A DNA stretch of 64,000 nt from Burkholderia latens (GTDB taxonomy: Bacteria; Pseudomonadota; Gammaproteobacteria; Burkholderiales; Burkholderiaceae), in the NCBI RefSeq assembly GCF_902499045.1, contig NZ_CABVPL010000012.1, forward strand, positions 62,001-126,000, given 5' to 3'. The position numbers were made by a program, and so were the translations under genes. Of this stretch, positions 8,965 to 17,207 are shown piece after piece; the first letter of the stretch is position 1, and every line of letters starts with the position of its first letter. The notes under the pieces were generated by a model. The model searched no databases. It was not told the DNA's origin and saw only the letters and a program-made list of their open reading frames with translations.

Positions 8965-9705
8965 ATGGGACGTGAACGCGGCGCAACGAACGAATCGATC
9001 GGCAGCATCGCCGACTACATGAGCGCGATCGGCGCGGCGAAGGGCGCGACGGCGGCGCGGCTGTTCCGCGGGCAATGCAACGCGGCTTGGCCGCTCGTGC
9101 CGAGCATCGCGCGGCAATGCGCATCGCCCGACATCGAAGCGCGGATGCTCGACGAATTCATGCGGCGCGCGCTGCCGCATCTCGACCCGGCGCCGAACCT
9201 CGACGCGTGCGATTGGCTCGCGCTCGCGCAGCAGCACGGGATGCGCACGCGGCTGCTCGACTGGTCGGGCAATGCGCTGGCCGCATTGTGGTTCGCGGTC
9301 AGGAGCGCGAACGGCACCGGCGGCGACGGCGCCGTTTGGTGCCTGTCGCACGATGCCGACGACATCGCGACGGCTGCCGAGCGGCGCGCGCCGCTGCAGG
9401 TCACGCGGACCAAGGTGTTCCGGCCGCGCCATGTGATGCCGAGGATCACCGCGCAGGACGGCTGGTTCACGATCCATCGCTACGATGCCGGCGCGCGGTG
9501 TTTCGCGCCGCTCGACGACGATCCGGATCTCGCCGGCCGGCTGACCCGCATCGTCGTGCCGGGCGAGCGCTTTCGCGCGATCCGGCGCGAACTGGCCGGT
9601 GTCGGCGTGAGCATCGGCACGATCTTTCCGGATCTCGACGGTATCGCGCAACTAACGGACATTCGATTTTTCCCCGACGACGAGGATACGCACGCGCCGC
9701 AGTGA
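8965..9705 (+). CDS. FRG domain protein
   Basis: A 246-residue protein with an FRG domain, named for its conserved Phe-Arg-Gly. The signature is ARLFRGQCNAAWPLVPSIAR at residues 31-50. The second family block is WLALAQQHGMRTRLLDWSGN (about 90-109), followed by a conserved ALWFAV. FRG-domain proteins are soluble and poorly characterised; some occur in defence or toxin contexts. No partner gene, membrane segment or signal peptide is seen here. The start ATG has a weak site (GAGAGGC) upstream. It stands alone between the DUF305 gene and a 450-bp gap. Confidence 0.8.
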   Translation: MGRERGATNESIGSIADYMSAIGAAKGATAARLFRGQCNAAWPLVPSIARQCASPDIEARMLDEFMRRALPHLDPAPNLDACDWLALAQQHGMRTRLLDWSGNALAALWFAVRSANGTGGDGAVWCLSHDADDIATAAERRAPLQVTRTKVFRPRHVMPRITAQDGWFTIHRYDAGARCFAPLDDDPDLAGRLTRIVVPGERFRAIRRELAGVGVSIGTIFPDLDGIAQLTDIRFFPDDEDTHAPQ

Positions 9706-10154
9706 GCGCGGCGGTTTTGGCTGGCGGGCTTGCATGGGGGTGGCGGTCGCGGTCCGCTGAGCGCGCGCGCGATGAGCAATGCATGCGACGCGGGAAGCGG
9801 CGGCGAGTACAGCGTTCCGCTCCGGCGGCCGGTCCCTCGCGCCATTACAGGGCCTCGATGCGGCCGGGCAGGCGATCCATGTCGGAAGTTCGGCGGGAGC
9901 GGTCCCGCAACCTGCCCGGCGCGTGTCGTTGCGAAGTCCGCGCGAACCGCGCGCTTTCTCCGTATAGCGTCCGCCCCGAGAATTTTTCAAGCACTTGTCA
10001 TTTCGATTGCACGGTTGCCGCGCAACGTGCGCCGTCCTTCACCCGCGGTGCCGCATCCCCGTGCGGCGGCCGCCCGCCGGTGCGGAGGAGGAACGTCACG
10101 TGCTGCGCGTGACGACGAAGCCCGGCGGTTCCGGGTATCGACTACGGTGCTCCC
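9706..10154. other. Intergenic region upstream of the BON gene
   Basis: About 450 bp without a credible gene; reading frames across it are Arg/Ala/Pro-rich noise. It holds an AT-rich element at 9982-10004 that recurs upstream of the Mn catalase gene. It also holds a strong GGAGGAGG sequence at 10084-10091 that is not placed before the BON start and is followed by a GTG at 10100. Confidence 0.6.
9982..10004. promoter_or_regulatory. Conserved 23-bp AT-rich element, copy 1
   Basis: The sequence is ATTTTTCAA-N4-TTGTCATTTC. An element identical outside the four central bases lies at 22626-22648, upstream of the Mn catalase gene. The core CAAG-CA-CTTG is an inverted repeat. Copy 1 lies about 150 bp before the BON gene. 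Read on the minus strand it offers TTGAAA, an 18-bp spacer and TATACG, which resembles a sigma-70 promoter. Its function is not known; a binding site for a shared regulator is the simplest reading. Confidence 0.5.
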
Positions 10155-10637
10155 ATGACTTCCAGCAATCGTTCGACCAATCCGCTGCTGAATCTGGCGG
10201 TGGCCGTCGCGTGCGGCGCGGCGGCGATGTACTTCTTCGACCCGGCGTCGGGTAAGCGCCGGCGCGCTTACGTGCGCGACAAGGCGGCCGCCGGCCGGCA
10301 CGGCGTGGCCGATTACGCGGCCACGCAGGCGAAACGCGCGGCCGACCATGCGCGGGGCGCGATCGCGGGACTGCGCGCCGACTGGCTCGCCGGCGACGCG
10401 AACGACGCGCAAGTCACCGAGCGCGTGCGCGCCGCGCTGGGCCATCTGGTTTCGCATCCGCGCGACGTCGACGTGACCGTCGAGCACGGTAACGTGCGCC
10501 TGAGCGGCCAGGTGGAAGAAACGGAACGGCATGCGGTCGTCGACGGCGTGGCCGCGCTGCACGGCGTGAAGGCGGTCGAAGACGCGATGGGTGCGCGCAG
10601 CGAGTACAAGGCGCCGCCCGGCGGCTCGATGCACTGA
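10155..10637 (+). CDS. BON domain protein with N-terminal membrane anchor
   Basis: A 160-residue protein. Residues 10-28 (NLAVAVACGAAAMYFFDP) form one hydrophobic anchor, followed by a basic segment (SGKRRRAYVRDK) that would stay in the cytoplasm. The BON domain spans about residues 85-150, with VTVEHGNVRLSGQVEETER and the conserved VVDGVAALHGVKAVED. BON domains bind phospholipids or polymers and are common in envelope stress proteins such as OsmY. No good ribosome-binding site precedes the ATG, but no earlier in-frame start exists. The gene converges on the triheme cytochrome gene. Confidence 0.8.
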   Translation: MTSSNRSTNPLLNLAVAVACGAAAMYFFDPASGKRRRAYVRDKAAAGRHGVADYAATQAKRAADHARGAIAGLRADWLAGDANDAQVTERVRAALGHLVSHPRDVDVTVEHGNVRLSGQVEETERHAVVDGVAALHGVKAVEDAMGARSEYKAPPGGSMH

Positions 10638-10732
10638 CGGCGGCGCGCGGCGCGAGCGTATGTACCGGCCGGCTGGCCGCGGCCGCGCACGTCGGTGGTG
10701 CAGCACGCGCTGACAGGCGCCGCCGCGCTGGC

Positions 10733-12019
10733 TTATTTGTGCAGCTTCTGGCGCAGGCTCGACACGTCGTTCGCGGTGATCGGCAGCGCATCGTTGCCCC
10801 ACGCGCTGCGGATCCACGTGAGCGCGCCGGCGATCTGCGCGTCCGTCAGTACGCCGGCAAAGCCGGGCATCGACGTGCGCGGCGGCCCGGTCAGCGTGCG
10901 CGGCGAGTTGCCGCCTTCCACCAGCAGCCGGATCAGCGACGTCGTGTCGGCGCTCAGCACGGCCGGATTGCCGGCGAGCCGCGGAAACGCCGGCGGCGCG
11001 CCCATCCCGTCCGCGCCGTGGCAGCGTGCGCAGGCGGAACGGTAGACGTTCGCGCCGGGCGACTGCGCGTGCGGCACGCGGCTGCCGTGCCGCACCGGCG
11101 TCGGCGCCGCGCCGGGCGTGTAGCCGCCGGTCGGCTGCCGCGCGGGCAGCGATTTCAGGAACACGGCGATCGCGCGTGCGTCGTCGTCGCTCAGATACTG
11201 CGTGCCGTCCTCGATTTGCGCGACCATCGTGCCGAACGCCGCGAATCCGGCCGCGTGCCCCGTCTTCAGGAACGCCGCGATGTCGGCTTCGGACAAGCGG
11301 CCGAGCCCGGCGCCCGGGTCGCCGGTCAAATTCGGCGCAAACCAGTGGTCGTTGGTGCCGCCGGTCAGCCAGCGCGACGACGATTCGTCGTAGCCGCGCT
11401 CCTGGTACGCGGGCCCGCGCGGCGTGTGGCACGCGCCGCAATGGCCGAGCGACTGCACGAGATACGCGCCGCGGTTCCAGCGCGCGTCGCGATCCGGACG
11501 CGGCGCGTACACATGGCGCGGCGCGAACGCCCACTGCCAGAACACGAGCGTCCAGCGCTGGTTGAACGGGAACGCGACGTCGCTCGGCGGCGACGCGCGT
11601 GCAACAGGCTTCACGCCGAGCATCATGTACGCGTACAGCGCGCGCACGTCGTCGTCCGTCAGCTTCGAGAATGACGCGTAAGGCATGGCCGGATAGAGCC
11701 GCTTGTTGCCGCGCGCGATGCCGCGCCGCAGCGCGCGGTCGAAATCGTCGAGCGTATAGCGGCCGATCCCGAACAGCGGATCGGGCGTGATGTTGGTCGT
11801 CATGATCGTGCCGAACGGCGACCCGAGCCCTTGGCCGCCGGCATACGGGATGCCGCCGGCCGGCGCCGTATGGCAGCCCGCGCAGTCGCCGACGCGCGCC
11901 AGATACGCGCCGCGCTCGACGAGCGCGGGATCGGGGTCGCGTGCGCACGCCGGCGCCGCGGCCGCGAGCACGGCCGCCGCGACGGCAAACCCGAAGCGCT
12001 GGCGTGCCGCGCGCATCAT
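10733..12019 (-). CDS. Triheme cytochrome c (beta-subunit type of GMC/alcohol dehydrogenases)
   Basis: A 428-residue exported cytochrome with three CxxCH heme sites: CAGCH (about residue 40), CGACH (about 190) and CARCH (about 330). The N-terminus is a signal peptide ending near ACARDPDP. Family landmarks such as FGTIMTTNITPDP and LYPAMPYASFSKL match the cytochrome c subunits of gluconate, glucose and alcohol dehydrogenases, which carry electrons from a flavin or PQQ enzyme to the membrane. Here it is the last gene of the caa3 oxidase operon and overlaps ctaG by 4 bases. GGAGGT precedes the start. It may connect a periplasmic dehydrogenase directly to the oxidase; the pairing with the GMC protein at 6564 is inference. 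Confidence 0.87.
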   Translation of the reverse strand: MMRAARQRFGFAVAAAVLAAAAPACARDPDPALVERGAYLARVGDCAGCHTAPAGGIPYAGGQGLGSPFGTIMTTNITPDPLFGIGRYTLDDFDRALRRGIARGNKRLYPAMPYASFSKLTDDDVRALYAYMMLGVKPVARASPPSDVAFPFNQRWTLVFWQWAFAPRHVYAPRPDRDARWNRGAYLVQSLGHCGACHTPRGPAYQERGYDESSSRWLTGGTNDHWFAPNLTGDPGAGLGRLSEADIAAFLKTGHAAGFAAFGTMVAQIEDGTQYLSDDDARAIAVFLKSLPARQPTGGYTPGAAPTPVRHGSRVPHAQSPGANVYRSACARCHGADGMGAPPAFPRLAGNPAVLSADTTSLIRLLVEGGNSPRTLTGPPRTSMPGFAGVLTDAQIAGALTWIRSAWGNDALPITANDVSSLRQKLHK

Positions 12020-12975
12020 CGCACCTCCGCCCGGATGCCGGCCGGCCGCCGCAGCCAGCGCGCGACGAGCGCGAGCGCGGCAGCGACGTACGCGAGCCCG
12101 GCCGGCACCCACATCACGAGCCCGCCGAGCTGCTGATCTTCGAGCGGCGCGAGGCCGAGCGCGGTCGTCGTTTCCGCATACGGCACGTACCACAGCCCCG
12201 GCGACAGCGTGATCAACGCGCCGAGCGCGGCCGTATGGACCATCGTCGTGAACAGCGACAGCGCGGCCGACGCACCGTGCGCGGGCCGCGCGGCATCGTC
12301 GAACACCGCGCGCCAGAACAGCAGCGCGCTGCCGACGAAGCTCGCGTGCTGCAGCGCGTGCACGGCCGGCGACGCGAGCGCCGCATCGAAGCAGCGCGGG
12401 ATGTGCCAGATCCACAGTGCGGCCGCATGCAGCAGCCACGCCGGCACCGGCGCCGTCGCGGTGCGCCACGTCGTGCGCAGCCCGCGCGCGCGCGCGATCC
12501 GGGCCGCGCGGAACCGCGCGCGCGGCGGCAGCGCCCACAGCCACGTCGGCAGCGGGCGCCCGAGCACGGCCAGCGGCGCCGCGACGATCATCAACAGCTC
12601 GTGCTGCACCATGTGCGCGGAAAACAGCGCGCCGCCCAGCGTATCGAGCGGCGTGCACAGCGCGACGAACAGCGTCGCGAGGCCGGCCGCGAAGGCCGCT
12701 GCGCGGCGCGCGAGTTGCGCACGTCCATGCCGGCTTTGCCGCGCGAGCCGCCGATATCCGAGCGTATAACCGACGGCGGCCGCCGCGAGCAGCGCGATGA
12801 CGAACGGCTCGAACGGCCAGCGGAACGGATTCGCATCCGTGCCGCCGGCCGCGATTACGTGCGCGTGAGCGCCCGATGCCCGCGCAGCCGCCAGCAGCAT
12901 CGCGCAGCGTACGAACGCGGAAGCCGCGCGCGCGGCCGATGCCGTCGATGAGGTGCCGGACGCCGCCGCGCTCAT
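12016..12975 (-). CDS. ctaG: Cytochrome c oxidase assembly protein, CtaG/caa3 type
   Basis: A 319-residue polytopic membrane protein of the caa3-type CtaG family (PF09678). Recognisable family segments are FSAHMVQHELLMIVAAPL, LWIWHIPRCFDAAL, HALQHASFVGSALLFWRAV and the C-terminal EDQQLGGLVMWVPAGL. The conserved His residues in the helices probably serve copper insertion into the oxidase. The start MSAAASGTSST is preferred because the ORF upstream of it overlaps the small membrane protein gene. It is separated from that gene by 16 bases and overlaps the cytochrome c gene by 4 bases. Confidence 0.85.
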   Translation of the reverse strand: MSAAASGTSSTASAARAASAFVRCAMLLAAARASGAHAHVIAAGGTDANPFRWPFEPFVIALLAAAAVGYTLGYRRLARQSRHGRAQLARRAAAFAAGLATLFVALCTPLDTLGGALFSAHMVQHELLMIVAAPLAVLGRPLPTWLWALPPRARFRAARIARARGLRTTWRTATAPVPAWLLHAAALWIWHIPRCFDAALASPAVHALQHASFVGSALLFWRAVFDDAARPAHGASAALSLFTTMVHTAALGALITLSPGLWYVPYAETTTALGLAPLEDQQLGGLVMWVPAGLAYVAAALALVARWLRRPAGIRAEVR

Positions 12976-12991
12976 GATCGGGGCTCCGTCG

Positions 12992-13324
12992 TCATGACGC
13001 GCAGATCGGCACGATCCACGATGCGATCCAGAACGCAGCCAGCGCGAACGTCGACAACGCGCCAGCCCAGGCTCCGACATGCGCGAGCAGTGCCCGCGGC
13101 GTGCCGCCGCCCGGCGCGCGGACGTCCGCGTTCGGCGCACGCCAAGCGAGCACCGCGGACGTGCCGGTGGCCGCCGCGGTGACGGCCGTCAGCGCGAGAA
13201 TCGGCAGCGCACTGCGCGATGCGCACGCGGGGCCGGCCAGCGCATAGTCGATGGAAAGCACGGCGAGCACCGCCGACGGCGCACCGAGTAGCGCGATCCA
13301 GATTCGCATCGGCATCCTGGTCAT
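12992..13324 (-). CDS. Small membrane protein of the caa3 oxidase operon
   Basis: A 110-residue protein with three predicted transmembrane helices (about residues 8-30, 37-60 and 82-106). Its ATG overlaps the coxC stop by 4 bases, so it is translated with the oxidase genes. Position and size suggest an accessory or fourth subunit of the oxidase, but I recognise no family motif. The start MTRMPMRIW is fixed by the overlap. Confidence 0.65.
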   Translation of the reverse strand: MTRMPMRIWIALLGAPSAVLAVLSIDYALAGPACASRSALPILALTAVTAAATGTSAVLAWRAPNADVRAPGGGTPRALLAHVGAWAGALSTFALAAFWIASWIVPICAS

Positions 13325-13947
13325 AGTCGCGGCACCAGATAAACGGTCGCATAGATCGGCAGCCAGCTCAGCACGACGAAATACCAGTACAGCGCGTTCT
13401 CGCCGACGTTGCCGAAGCGCTTGCCTTCGACCGGCCCGGTAAACAACAGCACGGCGAGCACCGACGTATCGATCGCATCGGTGATCAGGTGCGTCGTATG
13501 CAGGCCGACCAGCAGCCACACCACCGAACCGTACGCATTCGTGTACCAGTCGACGTTCAGCGTGCCGAATTCGAATGCGCGCACGACGATGAACGCCCAC
13601 GCGCCCGCCGCGCATACGGCGAGCCACGTGCGCGCGCCGGCGAGATCGCCGCGCTCGGCCGCGCGCTGCGCGGCGAAGTTCGGCCCGACGCTCGCGAGCA
13701 TCAGCACGGTGTTCAGCGTGCCGGCCCACAGCGCGGGCTGCGGCGCACCGAGCGGCCAGTTCGGCGCGAGGCTGCGCAGATAGAAGTACGTCATCAGCGC
13801 GATCGCGAACACGGTGCCTTCGACGAGCATCAGCCCGCCCGTCGCCCACCACGTGACGCTGCGCGGGCCGTGCGCATAGGTCGGCAACGCGCTGACGTCG
13901 AGCGTGTCCGGCGCGCCGCCGCCGCCGCGTGCTTGCGTGGCGCTCAT
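13321..13947 (-). CDS. coxC: Cytochrome c oxidase subunit III
   Basis: A 208-residue heme-copper oxidase subunit III of the short (five-helix) type. Family landmarks include WWATGGLMLVEGTVFAIALM, the Glu-containing RAFEFGTLNVDWYTNAYGS, GLHTTHLITD and the C-terminal WYFVVLSWLPIYATVYL. It assists proton uptake and stabilises subunit I. The start overlaps the coxA stop by 4 bases and its own stop overlaps the next gene's start, as usual in this operon. Confidence 0.9.
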   Translation of the reverse strand: MSATQARGGGGAPDTLDVSALPTYAHGPRSVTWWATGGLMLVEGTVFAIALMTYFYLRSLAPNWPLGAPQPALWAGTLNTVLMLASVGPNFAAQRAAERGDLAGARTWLAVCAAGAWAFIVVRAFEFGTLNVDWYTNAYGSVVWLLVGLHTTHLITDAIDTSVLAVLLFTGPVEGKRFGNVGENALYWYFVVLSWLPIYATVYLVPRL

Positions 13948-15887
13948 GGCTGCCGCTCCCGTTCACGCGCGAGCGCTGTTTCGCGGCGCGTCGGCCAGAA
14001 CCAGCCGATCAGCGCGGCAGTGACCGGCACCGCGCCCCACACGACGGCCCACGGCGTGAAGATCGAGCCGATGAACAGGATCGTCGTGGCGACCGCGCTC
14101 GCGAACGGCCACAGCGACGGGCCCGGAAACAGCGGGCGCAGGTCCGGCGTGGCGTCGAGCGCGGTGGTCGTCAGCACTTCGCGGCGATCGGTGGCAAGCC
14201 CCGCCACGCAGCGCGGTTCGCGCGCCGGCTCCCACAACGGCTCCGGCCCGTGGACCACCGGCAGCGTGTCGAAATTGTGCGGCGGCGGCGGGCTCGGCGT
14301 CAGCCATTCGAGCGTGCCGGCGCCCCATGGATCGGCGCCGGCCGGCACGCCGCGCGTGCGGCTGCGCACGACGTTCACGACGAACAGCAGCACGCTGAGC
14401 GCGATCGCCCATGCGCCGATGGTCGCGACGAGGTTCAGCCCGTCCCAGCCGCGCTGCGCGGGATAGGTCCACACGCGGCGCGGCATGCCGTCGAGGCCGA
14501 GCAGATGCATCGGAAAGAACGTCAGGTTGAAGCCGACGAAGAACAGCCAGAACTGCACGCGGCCGAGCGTTTCGTCGAGCAGCCGCCCGGCCAGTTTCGG
14601 GAACCAGTAGTAGAACGCGCCGAAGAGGGGGAACACGGCGCCGCCGAGCAGCACGTAGTGCAGGTGCGCGACGACGAAGTACGTATCGTGCACCTGCAGG
14701 TCGAGCGACACGGAGCCGAGCATCACGCCGGTCAGGCCGCCGAGCACGAGAATGAAGAAGAACGCGAGCACGAACAGCAGCGGCGTCTTCAGTCGCGGCC
14801 GGCCGAGCCACAGCGTCGCGAGCCAGCAGAAGATCTGGATTCCAGACGGAATCGCGATCGCGAGGCTCGCCGCGGTGAAGAAGCTCTTGCCGAGCGCGGG
14901 CAGGCTCGTCGCATACATGTGATGCACCCACAGCCCGAACGCGAGGAACGCGGTCGCGATCAGCGCGAGCACCATCGCCGGATAGCCGAAGACCGGCCGG
15001 CGCGCGAAGGTCGGCACGATCGTCGAGATGAAGCCGAGCGGCGGGATGAAGATCAGGTACACCTCGGGATGACCGAAGAACCAGAACAGGTGCTGCCACA
15101 GCAGCACGTCGCCGCCGCGCGCAGGATTGTAGAAATGGGTGCCGACGAGCCGATCGAGAATCAGCGCGGTGCTGCACAGCATGACGGCCGGCATCGCGAA
15201 CAGCACCATGAACTGCGTGACGAGCGTCGCCCACACGAACAGCGGCATCCGGTCGAGCGACATGCCCGGCGCGCGCAGTTTCAGGATCGTCGTGATCAGC
15301 ACGACCGCCTCGATCAGCGCGGACAGCTCGGAGAAGGTGATCATCTGTGCCCAGATGTCCGCACCCTTGCCGGTCGAATAGTCGGGGCCGGCGAGCGGCA
15401 CATAGCTGAACCAGCCGGCGTCGGGCCGCGCGCCCAGCGCGAAGCCGATGTACAGCGTGAGGCCGCCGAACAGGAACACCCAGTACGCGTACGCATTCAT
15501 CCGCGGAAACGCGACCGTGCGCGCGCCGATCATCAACGGCACGATCCAGCCGGCCACAGCCTGCATCACCGGCACGGCGAACAGGAACATCATCGTCGTG
15601 CCGTGCATCGTGAAGAACTGGTCGTACGTGGCGGGGCCCAGCAGCCGGTTGCCGGCGCTTGCGAGCTGCGTGCGCATCGCAAGCGCGAACAGCCCGCCGA
15701 GCACGAAGAACGCGAAGGTCGTGATCACGAAGCGGCGCGCGATCGTCTTGTGATTGACGGCCGCGAGCATCCCGACGAAGCCGGGCCGATCGCTCCACGT
15801 GCGCGCGAGCGCGTCGGCGGCGGCCTGGCCGCCGGCGGGCCCGTCGAGCAGCGGTGACGCGGCAGGCGGCGGACGATGCGCGCTCAT
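13944..15887 (-). CDS. coxA: Cytochrome c oxidase subunit I
   Basis: A 647-residue heme-copper oxidase catalytic subunit. It carries the low-spin heme ligand region TMHGTTMMFLF, the CuB and cross-linked Tyr region WFFGHPEVYLIFIPP, the CuB ligands in GLWVHHMYAT, and the heme ligands in VVAHLHYVLLGG. The Glu of GHPEVY indicates an A-family proton path. After the twelve core helices the protein has a long C-terminal extension with two further hydrophobic segments (about residues 580-640), as in caa3-type enzymes. It is in the order coxB-coxA-coxC with 4-base overlaps on both sides. Confidence 0.95.
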   Translation of the reverse strand: MSAHRPPPAASPLLDGPAGGQAAADALARTWSDRPGFVGMLAAVNHKTIARRFVITTFAFFVLGGLFALAMRTQLASAGNRLLGPATYDQFFTMHGTTMMFLFAVPVMQAVAGWIVPLMIGARTVAFPRMNAYAYWVFLFGGLTLYIGFALGARPDAGWFSYVPLAGPDYSTGKGADIWAQMITFSELSALIEAVVLITTILKLRAPGMSLDRMPLFVWATLVTQFMVLFAMPAVMLCSTALILDRLVGTHFYNPARGGDVLLWQHLFWFFGHPEVYLIFIPPLGFISTIVPTFARRPVFGYPAMVLALIATAFLAFGLWVHHMYATSLPALGKSFFTAASLAIAIPSGIQIFCWLATLWLGRPRLKTPLLFVLAFFFILVLGGLTGVMLGSVSLDLQVHDTYFVVAHLHYVLLGGAVFPLFGAFYYWFPKLAGRLLDETLGRVQFWLFFVGFNLTFFPMHLLGLDGMPRRVWTYPAQRGWDGLNLVATIGAWAIALSVLLFVVNVVRSRTRGVPAGADPWGAGTLEWLTPSPPPPHNFDTLPVVHGPEPLWEPAREPRCVAGLATDRREVLTTTALDATPDLRPLFPGPSLWPFASAVATTILFIGSIFTPWAVVWGAVPVTAALIGWFWPTRRETALARERERQP

Positions 15888-16972
15888 CGCAGTGTCTCCA
15901 GCCACGCGATCACCGCCTGCTGTTCCATCGGGCTCAGCGTGCTCGCCGGCATCGTCGTGCCGGGTTTCAGCGCACCGGGCGCGCGCAGCCATCTCGCCAG
16001 ATGCGCGCGATCGTTCGGGAATGTGCCGCCCGCGAGCATCGAGCGGCTCATCACGTGCGTGAGATCGGGGCCGAGCGTGCCGGACGCGGGGGTGCCGCGC
16101 ACCGTGTGGCAGGTCGCGCATGCACCGGCCACGAACACGCGCTGGCCGGCCTGCGCGAACGACGACGGCGCGTCGGCGGCCGGCCGGCGCTGCCGCGCGA
16201 CCCACGCGTCGAACTGCGCCTGCGGCTCGGCGACGACGACGAATGCCATCAACGCGTGCTCGAGGCCGCAGTATTCCGCGCACTGGCCGCGATAGGTGCC
16301 GGGCTTGTCGACGCGAAACGCGATCGTCGCGTCGCGGCCGGGGATCATGTCTTTCTTGCCGTGCAGGTTCGGCGCCCAGAACGTATGGATCACGTCGGCG
16401 GCTTTCAGCGACACGATCACCGGGCGCCCGACCGGCACGTGCACTTCGTTCGCGGTCGCGAAGCCGCCTTCGCCGCCATCGCCGGGATAGCGCACGTCCC
16501 ACCACCACTGGTGGCCCGTCATCTCGATGTGCAGCGCATCGGCCACCGGCAGCCGCGACAGCGCGCGGTCGGTCAGCACGTCGGCGACGATCAGGCCGGC
16601 CAGCACGACGACCGACAGCGCGGTCGCCGCGCGCGTCACGCGGGCCGCGCGCCGCTCGCGGCGCGGATCGGGCGGCAGCGGCCGGCCGTCCTCCGCGGGC
16701 GGCACCGTGCCGGCCCGCGCACGGCGCCACAGCGCGAGCGCGAGCGCCGCGAGCACGGCAGCGAACACGAGCGCGCACACGAGCAGTGTCCAGTGCCACA
16801 GCGACGCGATACGCATCGCCTGGATGCCGGCGGGGCGCAGCGCGTTCTGGTCCGGCCACGCGGCGTACGCGCACGCCGTCGCGGCCAGCGTCGCGGCGGC
16901 GACGACAACGTGTGCGGCCGCGCGTTGGCGAACGAGGGCACGGCGGGGAGGCGACGCGGCGCGCAGGATCAT
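15884..16972 (-). CDS. coxB: Cytochrome c oxidase subunit II with fused cytochrome c domain
   Basis: A 362-residue caa3-type subunit II. Two N-terminal hydrophobic segments are followed by a third near residue 110, then the cupredoxin domain with MTGHQWWWDVRYPG and the CuA site CAEYCGLEHALM. The C-terminal 90 residues are a cytochrome c domain with CATCH and LKPGTTMPAS. The fused heme domain lets the oxidase take electrons from a bc1 complex or a periplasmic carrier without a soluble cytochrome. The start MILRAASPPRR is the first plausible ATG but has no clear ribosome-binding site; a few codons either way are possible. It is the first gene of the operon and divergent from the formate dehydrogenase. 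Confidence 0.9.
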   Translation of the reverse strand: MILRAASPPRRALVRQRAAAHVVVAAATLAATACAYAAWPDQNALRPAGIQAMRIASLWHWTLLVCALVFAAVLAALALALWRRARAGTVPPAEDGRPLPPDPRRERRAARVTRAATALSVVVLAGLIVADVLTDRALSRLPVADALHIEMTGHQWWWDVRYPGDGGEGGFATANEVHVPVGRPVIVSLKAADVIHTFWAPNLHGKKDMIPGRDATIAFRVDKPGTYRGQCAEYCGLEHALMAFVVVAEPQAQFDAWVARQRRPAADAPSSFAQAGQRVFVAGACATCHTVRGTPASGTLGPDLTHVMSRSMLAGGTFPNDRAHLARWLRAPGALKPGTTMPASTLSPMEQQAVIAWLETLR

Positions 16973-17207
16973 GAAAGGGCGGCATGGGGAGGACAGTGCG
17001 CCACAGCAAGTTGCGTTCCCCGTGCGTCGCCGCGCGGCATTCCACGTGACCGGCGCGCGGGTCCTGCCCCGACGCGCCGGAATTACAAAATCGCCGGCGA
17101 TTCGCCATGCCGGTGCACGCGAACGCGGGCAACGCGCCCGTACGAACCGGGCACGCGCGATGCGCGGCCCAACGCACTTTGCCCGCCGCGACCTGTCCGA
17201 GATCCCC

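Noticed and set aside
10100-10255. GTG frame of 51 codons after a strong GGAGGAGG
   Set aside because: It overlaps the BON gene out of frame and has no conserved-looking sequence. A leader role cannot be excluded but has no support.
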